From Pseudomaricurvus hydrocarbonicus (GTDB lineage Bacteria; Pseudomonadota; Gammaproteobacteria; Pseudomonadales; Cellvibrionaceae): DNA of 64,000 nt. Position 1 is the first letter of the stretch; the number at the start of each line of letters is the position of its first letter. This document shows, in pieces, positions 16,597 to 26,253 of the stretch. The position numbers were made by a program, and so were the translations under genes. The DNA lies in NCBI RefSeq assembly GCF_011602365.1, contig NZ_JAAONZ010000005.1, positions 186,001 to 250,000 of the forward strand, given 5' to 3'. The notes under the pieces are model-generated. The model saw only the letters and a program-made list of their open reading frames with translations, made no database searches and was not told the DNA's origin.

Positions 16597-18909
16597 ATGT
16601 GCCTGAAACGATTTATAACGTGTATGTGTTTTGTGTTGGCATTTGCGGTGGTGGGTACACCCACCTACGCGGTGCATGACGCGGGCGTGTTTGAACTGGA
16701 TACGCGGGCAGGTGTCGATGGTGATCAGGATAAGAAAAATGACCCGATTCCAGCGATTGTCGGCGATGGTAATACGGCGGATGACGCTGCCGCGGGTGAA
16801 GACTGGGAGAACGTCTATATTGATTGGAACGGCGGAGCTGCTTCCAGTGCCTTTGCGATCTCTTTTATCGAAGATACTTTTGCCAACGGTAATATCGATA
16901 ATGGCGCGCAAGCCTTTGTCATCGCCAGGACCCCGGAAGACAGTTTCTTCACCGGCGGTGGATCCAAAGACACTAATGGTATACAGGACGGTCCGTGGCA
17001 GTACAAGGTCGAGAGTGACCAGGTGCCCGACAAAAATGATATCGTCAACGCCTTTGCGGCCGCTTACAGCGATCCCAATGATGGGCACACCATTCTCTAC
17101 TTCGGGATGGATACCTATTCGGTGAACGGTGATTCCAATGCGGGCTTCTGGTTTTTCCGCAATGATGTCACTCGTGCTCCTCTGGAACCGGGAGCAAATA
17201 CCGGTAGCTTTATAGGTGAGCATGCTGACGGTGATATTTTTGTGGCAGTTGCCTATACCGAAGGTGGTACTGTGGGTGATATCGATGTCTACGAGTGGAT
17301 CGGTGACGATGCCACCGGTTCGCTGGTATTGCAGTTCTCCAGTCAGGGATGTGAAACCGGTGGGGCCGATGTGGATGGCGATGGTGACGACGATGTCTGT
17401 GGTGTGATTAACAAGTTGTTACCGGACCAGACTTTTGGTGAAGATCCACTTTACGACTACGCCAATACCCTGGTTGCGAACAACCCACTGGCTGCCACCA
17501 GCTATCAGCACGAATCTGCGGCTTTTGTTGAATTTGGCCTGGATTTGAATGCGGTGCTGGGTGAAGACATCGGCTGTTTCAGTACTTTTATGGCTGAGTC
17601 CCGTTCTTCACAGTCCGAAACGGCGCAATTGAAGGATTTCGCTTTGGGATCTTTCGATCTGTGTGGTCTGGCAGTAACCAAACAGTGTGAAGCAGAGCTC
17701 AATGCTGCGGGCACTGCGGCGGATGTCACCTTCTCCGGTACCACTACCAACAGCGGTGCGGTCATGATGACCACCACTCTGTCAGACAATGCCTCCGGCA
17801 GTGTGTTCGACAAGGTGTGTATCGATACCTCCGGTGATGGTTTGTGTCTGGCGGCGGATGGGGAGGCTGTCCCAGGTAACTTGACTGGACTGAATACTCA
17901 AACCGTGTCGTTTGATCACAACTCCGGTGAAACGATTGCCTATGAAGGGCATTACACTGCATTGCCACCGTTTGTGGATGATCTGACCGGTGGCGGAGCC
18001 GGTTTCGACTTTACCGATACCGTGACCGCCAGCGGCGTGTTTGGCTCCGATACAGTAGGTCCAGAGACCGCCACCGCCATCTGTAGTGCTGTTGGAACGG
18101 CGGATATTCAGGTCACGAAAAGCTGTACCAACGCCGCGATCACTGGTGGCAATACCTTCGTGGCGGATATCTCAGGTACGGTCTCCAATACCGGGAATGT
18201 GAAGCTGGATAATGTCAGCTTTATGGACGTGACTGACTCGGGTGCGGCCGCGGGTGCTTACACCGTTCTGCGGGCTGACTTGAGTGCGTTCCCAACCGAT
18301 GGATCGGGCTCACTGGCCCCCGGGGAAGTGTTGACCTTCTCGGCCGCAGTCTCCAGTACTACTCAGACGGACCATGCCAACACCATTACCTGGAGTGGAG
18401 AAAACACCTTCGACGCCAGTGATGTGGCAACGGATTCTGCCAGTGCTCCGAGTGGCGCAGAGGTCTGTTCTGTGAATCCGATTCCCAATATTCTGATCAC
18501 GAAGGACTGTGCGCCTGCGGGTGTGGATCTCGGGTTCAACAGCAGCGGCACCCTCACGATTTTTGTCAATACGGCAATACAGTTAACCAACAACGGTACT
18601 GATGAAAATCTGGTGAATGTGTCCGTGGGTGATCCAGAAGGTGGACTGGTGTACAGCAGCGGTGTTCCCAGTTTCACCTGTAACGCTGACGGTACCTCCT
18701 GTGCAGCGGATGGTCCGATGGCACCTGGGGCAATGGTGAACTTCACCCAGCAATACAACCCGGACACCACCGGTGTGGATATCCTGGGGAATCTGGATGA
18801 GCCGGATACTGTGAGCTTTTACAATAAAGCCAGCACTTCTGGTACCGGTTCCCTCAGTGGTATCCCGGTCGGTGATATGGATGACACTGATTGTCCTCTT
18901 TGCCAGTAA
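16597..18909 (+). CDS. Large secreted repeat protein with DUF11-like domains
   Basis: About 770 aa with a signal peptide (CLKRFITCMCFVLAFAVVGTPTYA|VH). I chose the ATG at 16597 because GGAGG (16584-16588) lies 8 nt upstream; a GTG three codons earlier is in frame. The first 330 residues form a domain I do not recognise, with an aspartate-rich DVDGDGDDDVCG motif that may bind calcium. The rest holds about three beta-sandwich repeats, each opening with a line such as LAVTKQCEAEL, IQVTKSCTNA or ILITKDCAPA. These resemble DUF11-type repeats of surface and secreted proteins. Paired cysteines in the repeats suggest disulfides. It lies near a T2SS cluster and a protease and may be a substrate. The function is unknown. 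Confidence 0.75.
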   Translation: MCLKRFITCMCFVLAFAVVGTPTYAVHDAGVFELDTRAGVDGDQDKKNDPIPAIVGDGNTADDAAAGEDWENVYIDWNGGAASSAFAISFIEDTFANGNIDNGAQAFVIARTPEDSFFTGGGSKDTNGIQDGPWQYKVESDQVPDKNDIVNAFAAAYSDPNDGHTILYFGMDTYSVNGDSNAGFWFFRNDVTRAPLEPGANTGSFIGEHADGDIFVAVAYTEGGTVGDIDVYEWIGDDATGSLVLQFSSQGCETGGADVDGDGDDDVCGVINKLLPDQTFGEDPLYDYANTLVANNPLAATSYQHESAAFVEFGLDLNAVLGEDIGCFSTFMAESRSSQSETAQLKDFALGSFDLCGLAVTKQCEAELNAAGTAADVTFSGTTTNSGAVMMTTTLSDNASGSVFDKVCIDTSGDGLCLAADGEAVPGNLTGLNTQTVSFDHNSGETIAYEGHYTALPPFVDDLTGGGAGFDFTDTVTASGVFGSDTVGPETATAICSAVGTADIQVTKSCTNAAITGGNTFVADISGTVSNTGNVKLDNVSFMDVTDSGAAAGAYTVLRADLSAFPTDGSGSLAPGEVLTFSAAVSSTTQTDHANTITWSGENTFDASDVATDSASAPSGAEVCSVNPIPNILITKDCAPAGVDLGFNSSGTLTIFVNTAIQLTNNGTDENLVNVSVGDPEGGLVYSSGVPSFTCNADGTSCAADGPMAPGAMVNFTQQYNPDTTGVDILGNLDEPDTVSFYNKASTSGTGSLSGIPVGDMDDTDCPLCQ

Positions 18910-18972
18910 GCGGTCAATCAGTGATCAAGATGCAGTAAAAAACGCGATAGCTATTCAATCGCAACTTATACC

Positions 18973-19000
18973 AGGGCAGCCTCAAGCTGCCCTTTTTTTA
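18973..19000 (+). terminator. Rho-independent terminator after the secreted protein
   Basis: A perfect 8-bp stem, AGGGCAGC (18973-18980) and GCTGCCCT (18986-18993), with a 5-nt loop and a following run of T. It is 64 nt after the stop and is a textbook intrinsic terminator. Confidence 0.9.
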
Positions 19001-19047
19001 ATCACAGGTTTTAATCACGAGTTTTAATCACGAGTTTTAATCGCACC
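18996..19047. repeat. Four-unit 13-bp tandem repeat
   Basis: Units TTTTAATCACAGG, TTTTAATCACGAG (twice, identical) and TTTTAATCGCACC run directly out of the terminator's T tract to just before the metalloprotease stop. This is probably slippage of the terminator tail and adjoining bases. Confidence 0.75.
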
Positions 19048-19052
19048 CAGGT

Positions 19053-21188
19053 TTATTTTTTACCGCCTTTATTGCCGCCGCTTCCCTTACCGCCAGGGCC
19101 AGTTTCCGAACTGGCGGCTTCAACCAAAACCGTTACCTGTGCCGAGGATTGCTGTTCGCCGTCACTGATCTGGTAGCCAAAAGTGGTGGAGCCGGTGAAC
19201 TTGCGTGGCGGAGTATAGAGCAGCGTACCGTCACTGTTGAGGCTCACCGAGCCATCGTTGGGCTGAGAGACTGCGACCACGGTCAGGGGGTCACCATCGG
19301 CATCATGGTCGTTGTTGAGGGCGGCGATGTTCAACGGCGTTTTTTCCACGGTGCTTGCACTATCGTCCACCGCCACTGGGGCGCTGTTCGTGTCGGGTTC
19401 TGCCGGGGAGGTGAGGGTAAAAGAGGCCGAGTCCGTGGCCGACGCACCACTGACACTCTGAATCGCACTGGATTCAATCACATAGGCGCCCTCGAGAGCA
19501 TTGCTGGCTGCGGTGACGGTCAGGTTGGTGCTGCCAGTGGCGCCGGGTTCCAGAGTCAAAATGGAGCTGCTGAGCAGTTGAGTCCAGCCAGTGGGGACGG
19601 TGGCCTGCAGATCAAACTGGGCGCTGGCACAATCGCTGGAATCGGCATTGGTGACGGACAGTTGATACTGCAGGGAGTCTCCGGCAAACGCTGCGCTTTC
19701 GGTCGTCGGGATCAACGCCACGTCGGGGATGGCTCGGGTGCAGTCTGGCTGGGTTGCAGCGAATTCCACAGAGATCTGTACGCTTTGGCTGTCGGCGTAC
19801 AGGGTGCTGATGGTAACGCCGGATAGCGGATCGGTATAACTCTGTCCCACTTCCAGAGCCGCGTCAAAGAAATCCCACACGGGGTCCGAGTTTGGAGTCA
19901 TATCCAGTAAATTAGAACTGTTGGTACTGCTTTCCGAGCCAAGCCGCACAATGATACCGTTGAGGAGGTTGGCCTGGTTATAGCCAAATTCATCAAAGAT
20001 CAGGCCGTCAAAGCCATTGCCCTGACGGTATTCGATATAGAACCAGCTGCGCTCACCGGTGGCCGGATCTGTGTCGCGCAATACCTTTAATACCTTGGCC
20101 TGTCCACCGGACGCAATGGCATAGGGCTCCAGTTGGTAGGTGCCGGACTGCTCGGCAATGGCGATATCCAGTGTGTTCAGCCACCCCAGTTGTTCCTTGT
20201 GAAAGCCGTTGTAGTGGGCCATGCGTGCGCCCATGTTGTCCAGTGAGTCGCCGTATTCTCGGTTCAGGCAGTCGCTTGACCAGGCCTGTGCGTCACACTC
20301 GAGGGCGTGGGCGTGTTTCAAGCCGAGAGTGTGCCCTATTTCGTGGGTTGCGTTATGAATATCCAGGGTGCCGTTCAGTAAAACCCGCGACGGAGTCCCC
20401 CCCAGGGAGGCGAGTCCGGACCAGCCGCAGGTATCGCGACGGGGGTGAACGTAGACCACCCGAGCATAGCTGTTGGGGTCGATGCCGTCTGCCAGTGCTG
20501 CCTGGTCGGCGAGTTCCATCAGCAGCTCGCTGTCGCACACGTCGACGCTGGTGGCTATGTTATACCAGCCATACGCATTGCCGCTCAGAGATGTCTGGCC
20601 GAATGAGTTCTCATAAAGAAAGTCGCTGGAGGAACCATGAACAACGTCCGCGGCTTCTTGAGGAGTAAAAGGTTGGCTGCTGTCGTCGGAGAAGTTCACC
20701 ATCAGGATCAGCGTCTGCTGATCACCGGTGGTCTGTGTGACTGCGGCACTGGTGCTGGTGGATGTGGTAGTGCTGCCGTTGGCTTCATAGGCGAGGTAGC
20801 TTTCGTCTTCACTGTCGAGCTGCAAACCCTGGATGATGACTTGATCGCCGTACCGGAGTTCTGACCGACTTCCGGCGGCCAACAACTGGATGCGTTCTCC
20901 GGCTGGTGTGATCAGAGTTTGTCTGAGACGGTGAGAGCCGTCCTCAAAATCTTCGTAAAAAACCTCAGTGGTGCCCGCCAGTTCGACCTGTCGGCCCTGG
21001 CCGCGACTCAGTAGTTCGGCCACACGTTGTTTTTGAGCATTAGGAGAATTGGAAAAGTGCTGGATCAACGTTTCACGCACGGATTGAGCGTCGGCATGAC
21101 TCTGTGTGTCAAAGGTGGGCTCGCCAGCCAAAACCTGAGTGGTCGCCAGTAGCGACAGCATAGACAAAATAGATCTTTTCAAATACAT
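19053..21188 (-). CDS. Secreted M11 (gametolysin-like) zinc metalloprotease
   Basis: About 711 aa from the ATG at 21188 (a TTG four codons upstream is less likely). It has a signal peptide (YLKRSILSMLSLLATTQVLA|GE), a prodomain-like region, and a zinc-protease domain with HEIGHTLGLKH (about residues 282-292), the extended HExxHxxGxxH motif. The layout around it (GWSGLASLGG before it, a Cys-containing segment and then EYGDSLDNMG with the Met-turn after it) matches the M11 gametolysin family. A beta-sandwich domain of NPCBM/NEW3 type follows (about 500-600), then a cadherin-like VCBS repeat (APVAVDDSASTVEKTPLNI...) and a Gly/Lys-rich tail. It lies divergent to the T2SS genes and is a likely substrate. 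Confidence 0.85.
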   Translation of the reverse strand: MYLKRSILSMLSLLATTQVLAGEPTFDTQSHADAQSVRETLIQHFSNSPNAQKQRVAELLSRGQGRQVELAGTTEVFYEDFEDGSHRLRQTLITPAGERIQLLAAGSRSELRYGDQVIIQGLQLDSEDESYLAYEANGSTTTSTSTSAAVTQTTGDQQTLILMVNFSDDSSQPFTPQEAADVVHGSSSDFLYENSFGQTSLSGNAYGWYNIATSVDVCDSELLMELADQAALADGIDPNSYARVVYVHPRRDTCGWSGLASLGGTPSRVLLNGTLDIHNATHEIGHTLGLKHAHALECDAQAWSSDCLNREYGDSLDNMGARMAHYNGFHKEQLGWLNTLDIAIAEQSGTYQLEPYAIASGGQAKVLKVLRDTDPATGERSWFYIEYRQGNGFDGLIFDEFGYNQANLLNGIIVRLGSESSTNSSNLLDMTPNSDPVWDFFDAALEVGQSYTDPLSGVTISTLYADSQSVQISVEFAATQPDCTRAIPDVALIPTTESAAFAGDSLQYQLSVTNADSSDCASAQFDLQATVPTGWTQLLSSSILTLEPGATGSTNLTVTAASNALEGAYVIESSAIQSVSGASATDSASFTLTSPAEPDTNSAPVAVDDSASTVEKTPLNIAALNNDHDADGDPLTVVAVSQPNDGSVSLNSDGTLLYTPPRKFTGSTTFGYQISDGEQQSSAQVTVLVEAASSETGPGGKGSGGNKGGKK

Positions 21189-21761
21189 CAAATATACCAA
21201 TAAGTAATAACTGGGAGATCTTCCAGGCCAGTTGGGGGGATAAAGTTTCTCGGAACTGCGAGACGACAGGCTTGTTATTATTTTATTGCTTAAGTGCCGG
21301 TCTTTTTAATCGTTTAATGGTCTAAGTGTACAGAATACGAGCGCTGCGAGGTTTGCGGTCGTTAACATTTTTTGAGCGCTAAAACGAGTAAGTCGGGGTT
21401 TTGTGATTCAATTCCGATCTATTGGAGGCGGCCTATATTCTTAAATTATATTGGCGATTATTTTTTAACCACATGTGAGGGGGGGCTGGCTGCTTCTCGT
21501 GACGGCTGTCCTTGGGTCCTGAGTTTCCGGTTATCGCTCTGTTGATCGGGTGATGTTATGAAACACGCCAGGGTTTGGCGTGGGAAAGAGGCATGTGAGT
21601 CCGCGTCCGATGGATGGGGCGTTCTTTTGGATGGGCCCGAGCGGTAAACGTTGATTAGTGGCTATAGTTAATGGAAACAACCGTTAATAGAAACAATAAA
21701 TAGAACTGGTTGCTGCAAGCCGACAGCGGCAAAAGCTTGTTCGAACAACGGCTGGAAGCAT
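21189..21761. other. Divergent intergenic region before the T2SS operon
   Basis: About 570 bp between the metalloprotease and gspE starts. It is AT-rich around 21270-21470, where promoters for both directions are expected. I see no gene and no obvious operator palindrome. Confidence 0.45.
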
Positions 21762-23612
21762 TTGGTAAAAGAAAAGGTCGTAACCGTTAGCGGTAATCAG
21801 AATCCTGGTCGCGATCAAGAGGTCAGTAAGCCACCGGTTGATGATGCTTCGCTCGCAAGGTTGCAGATGGAGATGAAAGTGCCTGACGCTATGTTGTCTC
21901 ATACCGAGCCAATGCCTGCTCCCAGTTTGAATCAGGGGCTGGCGAGCTATTTGGTGAATAAGGGGATTCTCAGTCGAGCTGATCTTGAAGGTGCCCTGCG
22001 TGTATTGGGGGACGACTCGGACGGCCAGCCACTGGCCGACACCTTGCGCCGGCTCAATATGGTGTCTGAACCGGTCATGGCCGAGGCCATCGCCGATATG
22101 CTGAAGCGGCCATTGGCGCAATCGCGTCACTACCCACTGCAGGCGATAGCGGCGGACAAGCTGCCCCCCCGATTTTTGCACGAGTACTGCATCATTCCCC
22201 TGAAAGAGACTCGCGGACAAATACTGCTGGCCATGCAGAACCCAGCGGATGATTATCCTGCCAAAGCCGTTGAGCTGGCGTTGGGGAGACGGGTGCGTCG
22301 TTGCACCGGAGTCCCCTCCGAGATTCAGCGGGCAATAGAAAGGCTGTATGAGCAAAAGCAAGCCGATGACGTCGATGCAGCCGCGTCAGGGAAAAACGAA
22401 CTGTGCGCCGAGGACGTAGAGCAGCTGCGGGATATGGCCAGTGAAGCGCCGGTGATACGTCTGGTGAGTCAGATGTTTCAGTACGCCCTGGATCAACGCG
22501 CCTCGGACATTCACATTGAGCCCGGTGAAACCAGCTTGAAAATCCGCTACCGGGTCGATGGCGTGTTGCGGGAATACGACCCGCAGCCGGCGGATATAGC
22601 CGCAGCCGTTATCTCCCGTGTCAAAATCATGGCGAAGCTGGACATCGCCGAGCGCCGTTTGCCCCAGGACGGTCGCATTAAGCTGCGGATGCAGGGGCAC
22701 GACTTGGATATTCGTGTATCAACCATGCCCACCATCCACGGTGAAAGTGTGGTGATGCGAATGCTGCACCGCGAGAGCATCAGTCTGCAGTTTGAAACCC
22801 TGGGCTTTGGCCAGGAGTCTTGCGAGCGCCTGCAGTCTATTTTGCAGCAGCCGCACGGCATGTTGATTGTTACCGGGCCGACGGGCAGTGGTAAAACCAC
22901 CACACTTTATACCGCCATTGGCACCGTCAACACCGATGAGAAAAAAGTGATTACTGTCGAAGATCCGGTTGAGTACCAGCTGGCGGGGATCAATCAGATT
23001 CAGGTAAAACCCGACATCGGCCTGACCTTTGCCAGCACACTGCGCTCCATTGTGCGTCAGGATCCCGACGTCATTCTGGTTGGCGAAATGCGTGATTTGG
23101 AGACCGCTCAAATTTGTGTTCAATCCGCGCTCACAGGACATCTGGTGCTATCTACCTTGCACACCAACGATGCCGCCAGCAGTGTTACGCGCCTGCTGGA
23201 AATGGGGGTTGAGGATTATTTGCTGATCTCGACGCTCAGCGCAGTGATTGGGCAACGTCTGGTGCGCAAACTCTGTGCCCATTGTCGGCAAGCGTATCGG
23301 CCATTGCCTGAGGTGATTGAAGAGCTCGGATTGGCGAGTCTGAATGTGGCCGGTGAAGCTATTCAATTGTACCGCGCCAAGGGTTGTGAAGCCTGTGATG
23401 GCAGCGGTTATCGAGGGCGTCTGGCCATCTTTGAGCTGCTGCAGATGAACGACGAAATACGCAAACTGGTCGTTCAGCGAGCCGGTTCCAGCGAAATCCA
23501 GCAGGCTGCCGTACGCACCGGTATGCGCACTATCTATCAGGACGGCTGCCGGAAAGCGATGCAGGGGTTAACCACGATTGAGGAAGTGGTGCGTGTGACG
23601 CGGGAGGCATGA
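21762..23612 (+). CDS. gspE: Type II secretion ATPase GspE
   Basis: A hexameric cytoplasmic ATPase that powers pseudopilus assembly; 616 aa from a TTG at 21762. The start is uncertain because there is no strong ribosome-binding site. An N-terminal GspE_N domain (about 60-190) is followed by the ATPase domain: Walker A GPTGSGKTTT (about 372-381), the Asp box ITVEDPVEYQ, Walker B ILVGEMRDLETA, and the His box LSTLHTND. A CxxC...CxxC zinc element lies at about 504-546 (CAHC and CEAC). It heads an operon in the Xps order E-F-G-H-I-J-K-L-M-N-D, with gspF 4 nt downstream. Confidence 0.95.
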   Translation: MVKEKVVTVSGNQNPGRDQEVSKPPVDDASLARLQMEMKVPDAMLSHTEPMPAPSLNQGLASYLVNKGILSRADLEGALRVLGDDSDGQPLADTLRRLNMVSEPVMAEAIADMLKRPLAQSRHYPLQAIAADKLPPRFLHEYCIIPLKETRGQILLAMQNPADDYPAKAVELALGRRVRRCTGVPSEIQRAIERLYEQKQADDVDAAASGKNELCAEDVEQLRDMASEAPVIRLVSQMFQYALDQRASDIHIEPGETSLKIRYRVDGVLREYDPQPADIAAAVISRVKIMAKLDIAERRLPQDGRIKLRMQGHDLDIRVSTMPTIHGESVVMRMLHRESISLQFETLGFGQESCERLQSILQQPHGMLIVTGPTGSGKTTTLYTAIGTVNTDEKKVITVEDPVEYQLAGINQIQVKPDIGLTFASTLRSIVRQDPDVILVGEMRDLETAQICVQSALTGHLVLSTLHTNDAASSVTRLLEMGVEDYLLISTLSAVIGQRLVRKLCAHCRQAYRPLPEVIEELGLASLNVAGEAIQLYRAKGCEACDGSGYRGRLAIFELLQMNDEIRKLVVQRAGSSEIQQAAVRTGMRTIYQDGCRKAMQGLTTIEEVVRVTREA

Positions 23613-23616
23613 ACCA

Positions 23617-24834
23617 ATGCCACTGTTCAGTTACAAAGCCATAACCAGCAGCGGTGAGAAGCGCGAGGGGGTGATGACAGCCACCGATCAGGCGGCGGTG
23701 ATTGCCGAGCTTCGCGACACGGGCCTGATTCCCCTGGAGGCCAGGGAAGCGGTCATGGCCGTTTCTCCCCAACAGCGTTGGCTGCCGGTGCGCTCGGGCA
23801 AGTTGGGGCAGAAGCAGGTGATTCAGTTCGCCGGGGAGTTAGCCACTCTGCTGACGTCTGGTATCTCTCTTGACCGCGCTCTGAACATCATGAAAAAGCT
23901 CTCCAGTCATCCTCGCCTGAGTGCTTTGGCGGGAGAAATTCAGGAGTCGGTGCGTGGCGGCAATTCATTGTCGGCCGCACTCGAAGGCAAGCCACAGTTG
24001 TTTAACAGCTTTTTTGTCAGTCTGGTGAAGTCGGGGGAATTGTCGGGCAATCTGGGGGAGGGGCTCGCCCAGCTCGCCAGTTATCTGGAACGCAGTCGGG
24101 CGCTGCGCGAGCGAGTCACATCGGCCATGCTCTATCCGGCCATTCTGGTGGTGATGACAAGCCTGTCGCTGATACTGGTAATGGTGTATGTCGTGCCGCA
24201 GTTTGCCTCACTGTTCGATGACATGGGCGCGGCGCTGCCGCTGTCCACGAGTATTGTGCTTGGTGCGGCAGATTGGTTGCAAACTTATGGGGCTCTGGCG
24301 CTGTTGTTGCTAATCGGTGTTGGCGTTTATTTCCGAATTTGGTTGCGCCCAGCGGAAAACCGTCTGCGTTTTGATCGCTGGTGTTTGAGATTGCCTCTGC
24401 TGGGCTCCCTGTTGCAAAAAATTGATGTTGCCCGTTTCAGCCACAGTCTGGGAACTTTATTGAGCGGTGGGTTGCCGTTGTTGCAAGCGATGCCCATTGC
24501 CAGAGCCGTTATTGTCAATCAGGTGTTGGCTACAGCTGTGGCCACAGCGATGGAGAGTCTGCGCGAAGGTGAAGGCCTGGCGCAGCCACTGATCGCAACT
24601 GGTGTGTTTCCGGAGTTGGCTTTGCAACTGGTCAAAGTGGGTGAAGAAACCGGCCAGCTCGACAGCATGCTATTGCGCATTTCGACGGTCTATGAACGGG
24701 AAGTGGATACCGCGATTCAACGGCTGTTAACCGTGATTGAGCCACTGTTGATCGTTGGCCTGGGGGTAGTGATTGGCGGCATTATCGTGTCGATACTGGC
24801 TGCGATTATCAGTATTAATCAATTGCCTATGTAA
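23617..24834 (+). CDS. gspF: Type II secretion platform protein GspF
   Basis: A 405-residue inner-membrane protein with two repeated T2SSF domains (about 70-193 and 272-395) and three transmembrane segments (about 170-190, 220-245 and 375-400). It is the base on which the pseudopilus is assembled. FAGELATLLTSGISLDRAL and FSHSLGTLLSGGLPLLQAM are the paired family motifs. It begins 4 nt after gspE and is full length. Confidence 0.95.
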   Translation: MPLFSYKAITSSGEKREGVMTATDQAAVIAELRDTGLIPLEAREAVMAVSPQQRWLPVRSGKLGQKQVIQFAGELATLLTSGISLDRALNIMKKLSSHPRLSALAGEIQESVRGGNSLSAALEGKPQLFNSFFVSLVKSGELSGNLGEGLAQLASYLERSRALRERVTSAMLYPAILVVMTSLSLILVMVYVVPQFASLFDDMGAALPLSTSIVLGAADWLQTYGALALLLLIGVGVYFRIWLRPAENRLRFDRWCLRLPLLGSLLQKIDVARFSHSLGTLLSGGLPLLQAMPIARAVIVNQVLATAVATAMESLREGEGLAQPLIATGVFPELALQLVKVGEETGQLDSMLLRISTVYEREVDTAIQRLLTVIEPLLIVGLGVVIGGIIVSILAAIISINQLPM

Positions 24835-24898
24835 GTGAAACTGGTGGCCCTTTGTGGGTGTACTCATGCAGATACGCCAATGGCGCAGGAGACGAACG

Positions 24899-25342
24899 GT
24901 GAAAAAACACAGCAGCAAGGCATTCTTTGTTAGACGGCGTAAAGGCTTCACGCTAATCGAACTGCTCGTGGTTCTGGTTATTCTCGGTCTGCTTGCCAGT
25001 CTGGTAGGCCCGCAAGTGATTAAACAACTGGGCAGCTCCAAAACCAAGACCGCTCACCTGCAGATCGAAGAGCTGTCCGCAGCCCTGGATCTCTTTCGGT
25101 TGGAAGTGGGACGCTATCCCACCAGTGAAGAGGGGCTGGAAGCTCTGATTTATAAACCCGCGGGCGCCAACAGCTGGAACGGCCCCTATTTAAAGAAAAA
25201 AGTGATTCGCAAAGACCCTTGGGGTCACGAGTATTTCTATGTGTCACCGGGAGAGCACAGCGATTTTGACCTTTATTCCCTGGGGGCGGATAACCGCGAG
25301 GGGGGTGATGGGGAAAACAGCGATATTCGCAGCTGGGAGTGA
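24899..25342 (+). CDS. gspG: Major pseudopilin GspG
   Basis: About 147 aa from a GTG at 24899, preceded by AGGAGA (24887-24892). The prepilin site is RRRKG|FTLIELLVVLVILGLLASLVGP, cleaved by a prepilin peptidase that is not in this window. The C-terminal part shows the GspG calcium and structural motifs (GRYPTSEEGLEALI, WNGPYLKKKVIRKDPWGHEY, YSLGADNREGGDGENSDIRSW). It is the main pseudopilus subunit. An in-frame ATG at 24854 would give a long basic extension and is less likely. Confidence 0.95.
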   Translation: MKKHSSKAFFVRRRKGFTLIELLVVLVILGLLASLVGPQVIKQLGSSKTKTAHLQIEELSAALDLFRLEVGRYPTSEEGLEALIYKPAGANSWNGPYLKKKVIRKDPWGHEYFYVSPGEHSDFDLYSLGADNREGGDGENSDIRSWE

Positions 25343-25346
25343 CACC

Positions 25347-25817
25347 GTGACAGTCGCAAGTTCGTATCGAAAAGAGCTTGAGGCGGGTTTTACTCTGTTA
25401 GAACTACTGCTGGTGTTGACCATCATCATCCTCACCATTGGGGTGGTCGGGGTTAACTTCAGCTCTGCGGTTGAGCGCGCTCGGATGCAGAAAGCCGTGT
25501 GGGGCATGGTAGTGGTAATGCGCACTGCCCGGGTTCAGGCGGTGAAGCAGGGAAAGACAGTGGATTTTTCCCTCATTCGGGATGATCGACAGTACCAGCT
25601 TTCGACCGAGGAAGAACCGCATGTATGGCCCGAAGCCCTAAATCTGCAGCTAAAAGCAGGCGAGTGGGGGCCTTATGACGGTGCTTATGAGGCAATTTAT
25701 TTTTACCCCGATGGTTCTTCCTCGGGCGGAGAATTATTTCTAACCTCGGGAAAGAATGCATGGTCGATATCCGTGGATTGGTTAACGGGACAGGTTGTGC
25801 TTAATGAGTCAAAATAA
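25347..25817 (+). CDS. gspH: Minor pseudopilin GspH
   Basis: About 157 aa from a GTG at 25347, 4 nt after the gspG stop with GGGAG upstream. The open frame extends left into gspG, but that extension is out of frame with gspG and not protein-like. The prepilin motif is EAG|FTLLELLLVLTIIILTIGVVGVNF, followed by RARMQKAVWGMVVVMRTARVQAVKQGKTVDF, typical of the GspH/FimT domain. It is a minor pseudopilin of the type II secretion pseudopilus. Confidence 0.88.
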   Translation: MTVASSYRKELEAGFTLLELLLVLTIIILTIGVVGVNFSSAVERARMQKAVWGMVVVMRTARVQAVKQGKTVDFSLIRDDRQYQLSTEEEPHVWPEALNLQLKAGEWGPYDGAYEAIYFYPDGSSSGGELFLTSGKNAWSISVDWLTGQVVLNESK

Positions 25818-26253
25818 AAAAAATGCCCAGCGCTTGATTTCGCGGCGATTGGAATTAAGCGTCGCGCGCGGTTTTTCCCTGCTGGAGGTGTTGGTGGCCT
25901 TTGCGATACTCACGCTGACGCTGGCGGTGGTCATGCAAGTGTTCTCCCAGGTGGTTAGCAATACCGCGCGGGTGGAGTCACGGCGCCTGGCGTTGATGAT
26001 GGCGGAGTCCCAATTGAATTATATGGTGGCTAACGACATGGAATCCGGGCGCTACCAGGGTGAGTTTGACAACGGTTATCGATGGCAGGCTGATGTTGAG
26101 GCAATGCGACCTCTGGATGATGAAGCCACCGATACGCCAGCTTGGGAAGAGGACATGCAGTTCTTGAGCCCTCATTTGATCCGGCTTGAGGTAAGTTGGG
26201 GCGAAGCGCGCCAGTTAACATTGCAGCGAGTCTACCTGCGCGAGCTTCCATGA
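25804..26253 (+). CDS. gspI: Minor pseudopilin GspI
   Basis: A 149-residue pseudopilin starting at the ATG at 25804, overlapping the end of gspH. The prepilin motif is VARG|FSLLEVLVAFAILTLTLAVVMQ, the FSLLEVLVA form being typical of GspI. The remainder matches GspI in size. It forms the pseudopilus tip with GspJ and GspK. The stop overlaps the gspJ start (ATGA), so expression is coupled. Confidence 0.9.
   Translation: MSQNKKNAQRLISRRLELSVARGFSLLEVLVAFAILTLTLAVVMQVFSQVVSNTARVESRRLALMMAESQLNYMVANDMESGRYQGEFDNGYRWQADVEAMRPLDDEATDTPAWEEDMQFLSPHLIRLEVSWGEARQLTLQRVYLRELP

Noticed and set aside
25239-25346. Extended start for gspH overlapping gspG by about 100 bp
   Set aside because: The extension is not protein-like, and a GTG at 25347 with a good ribosome-binding site gives a normal short prepilin leader.
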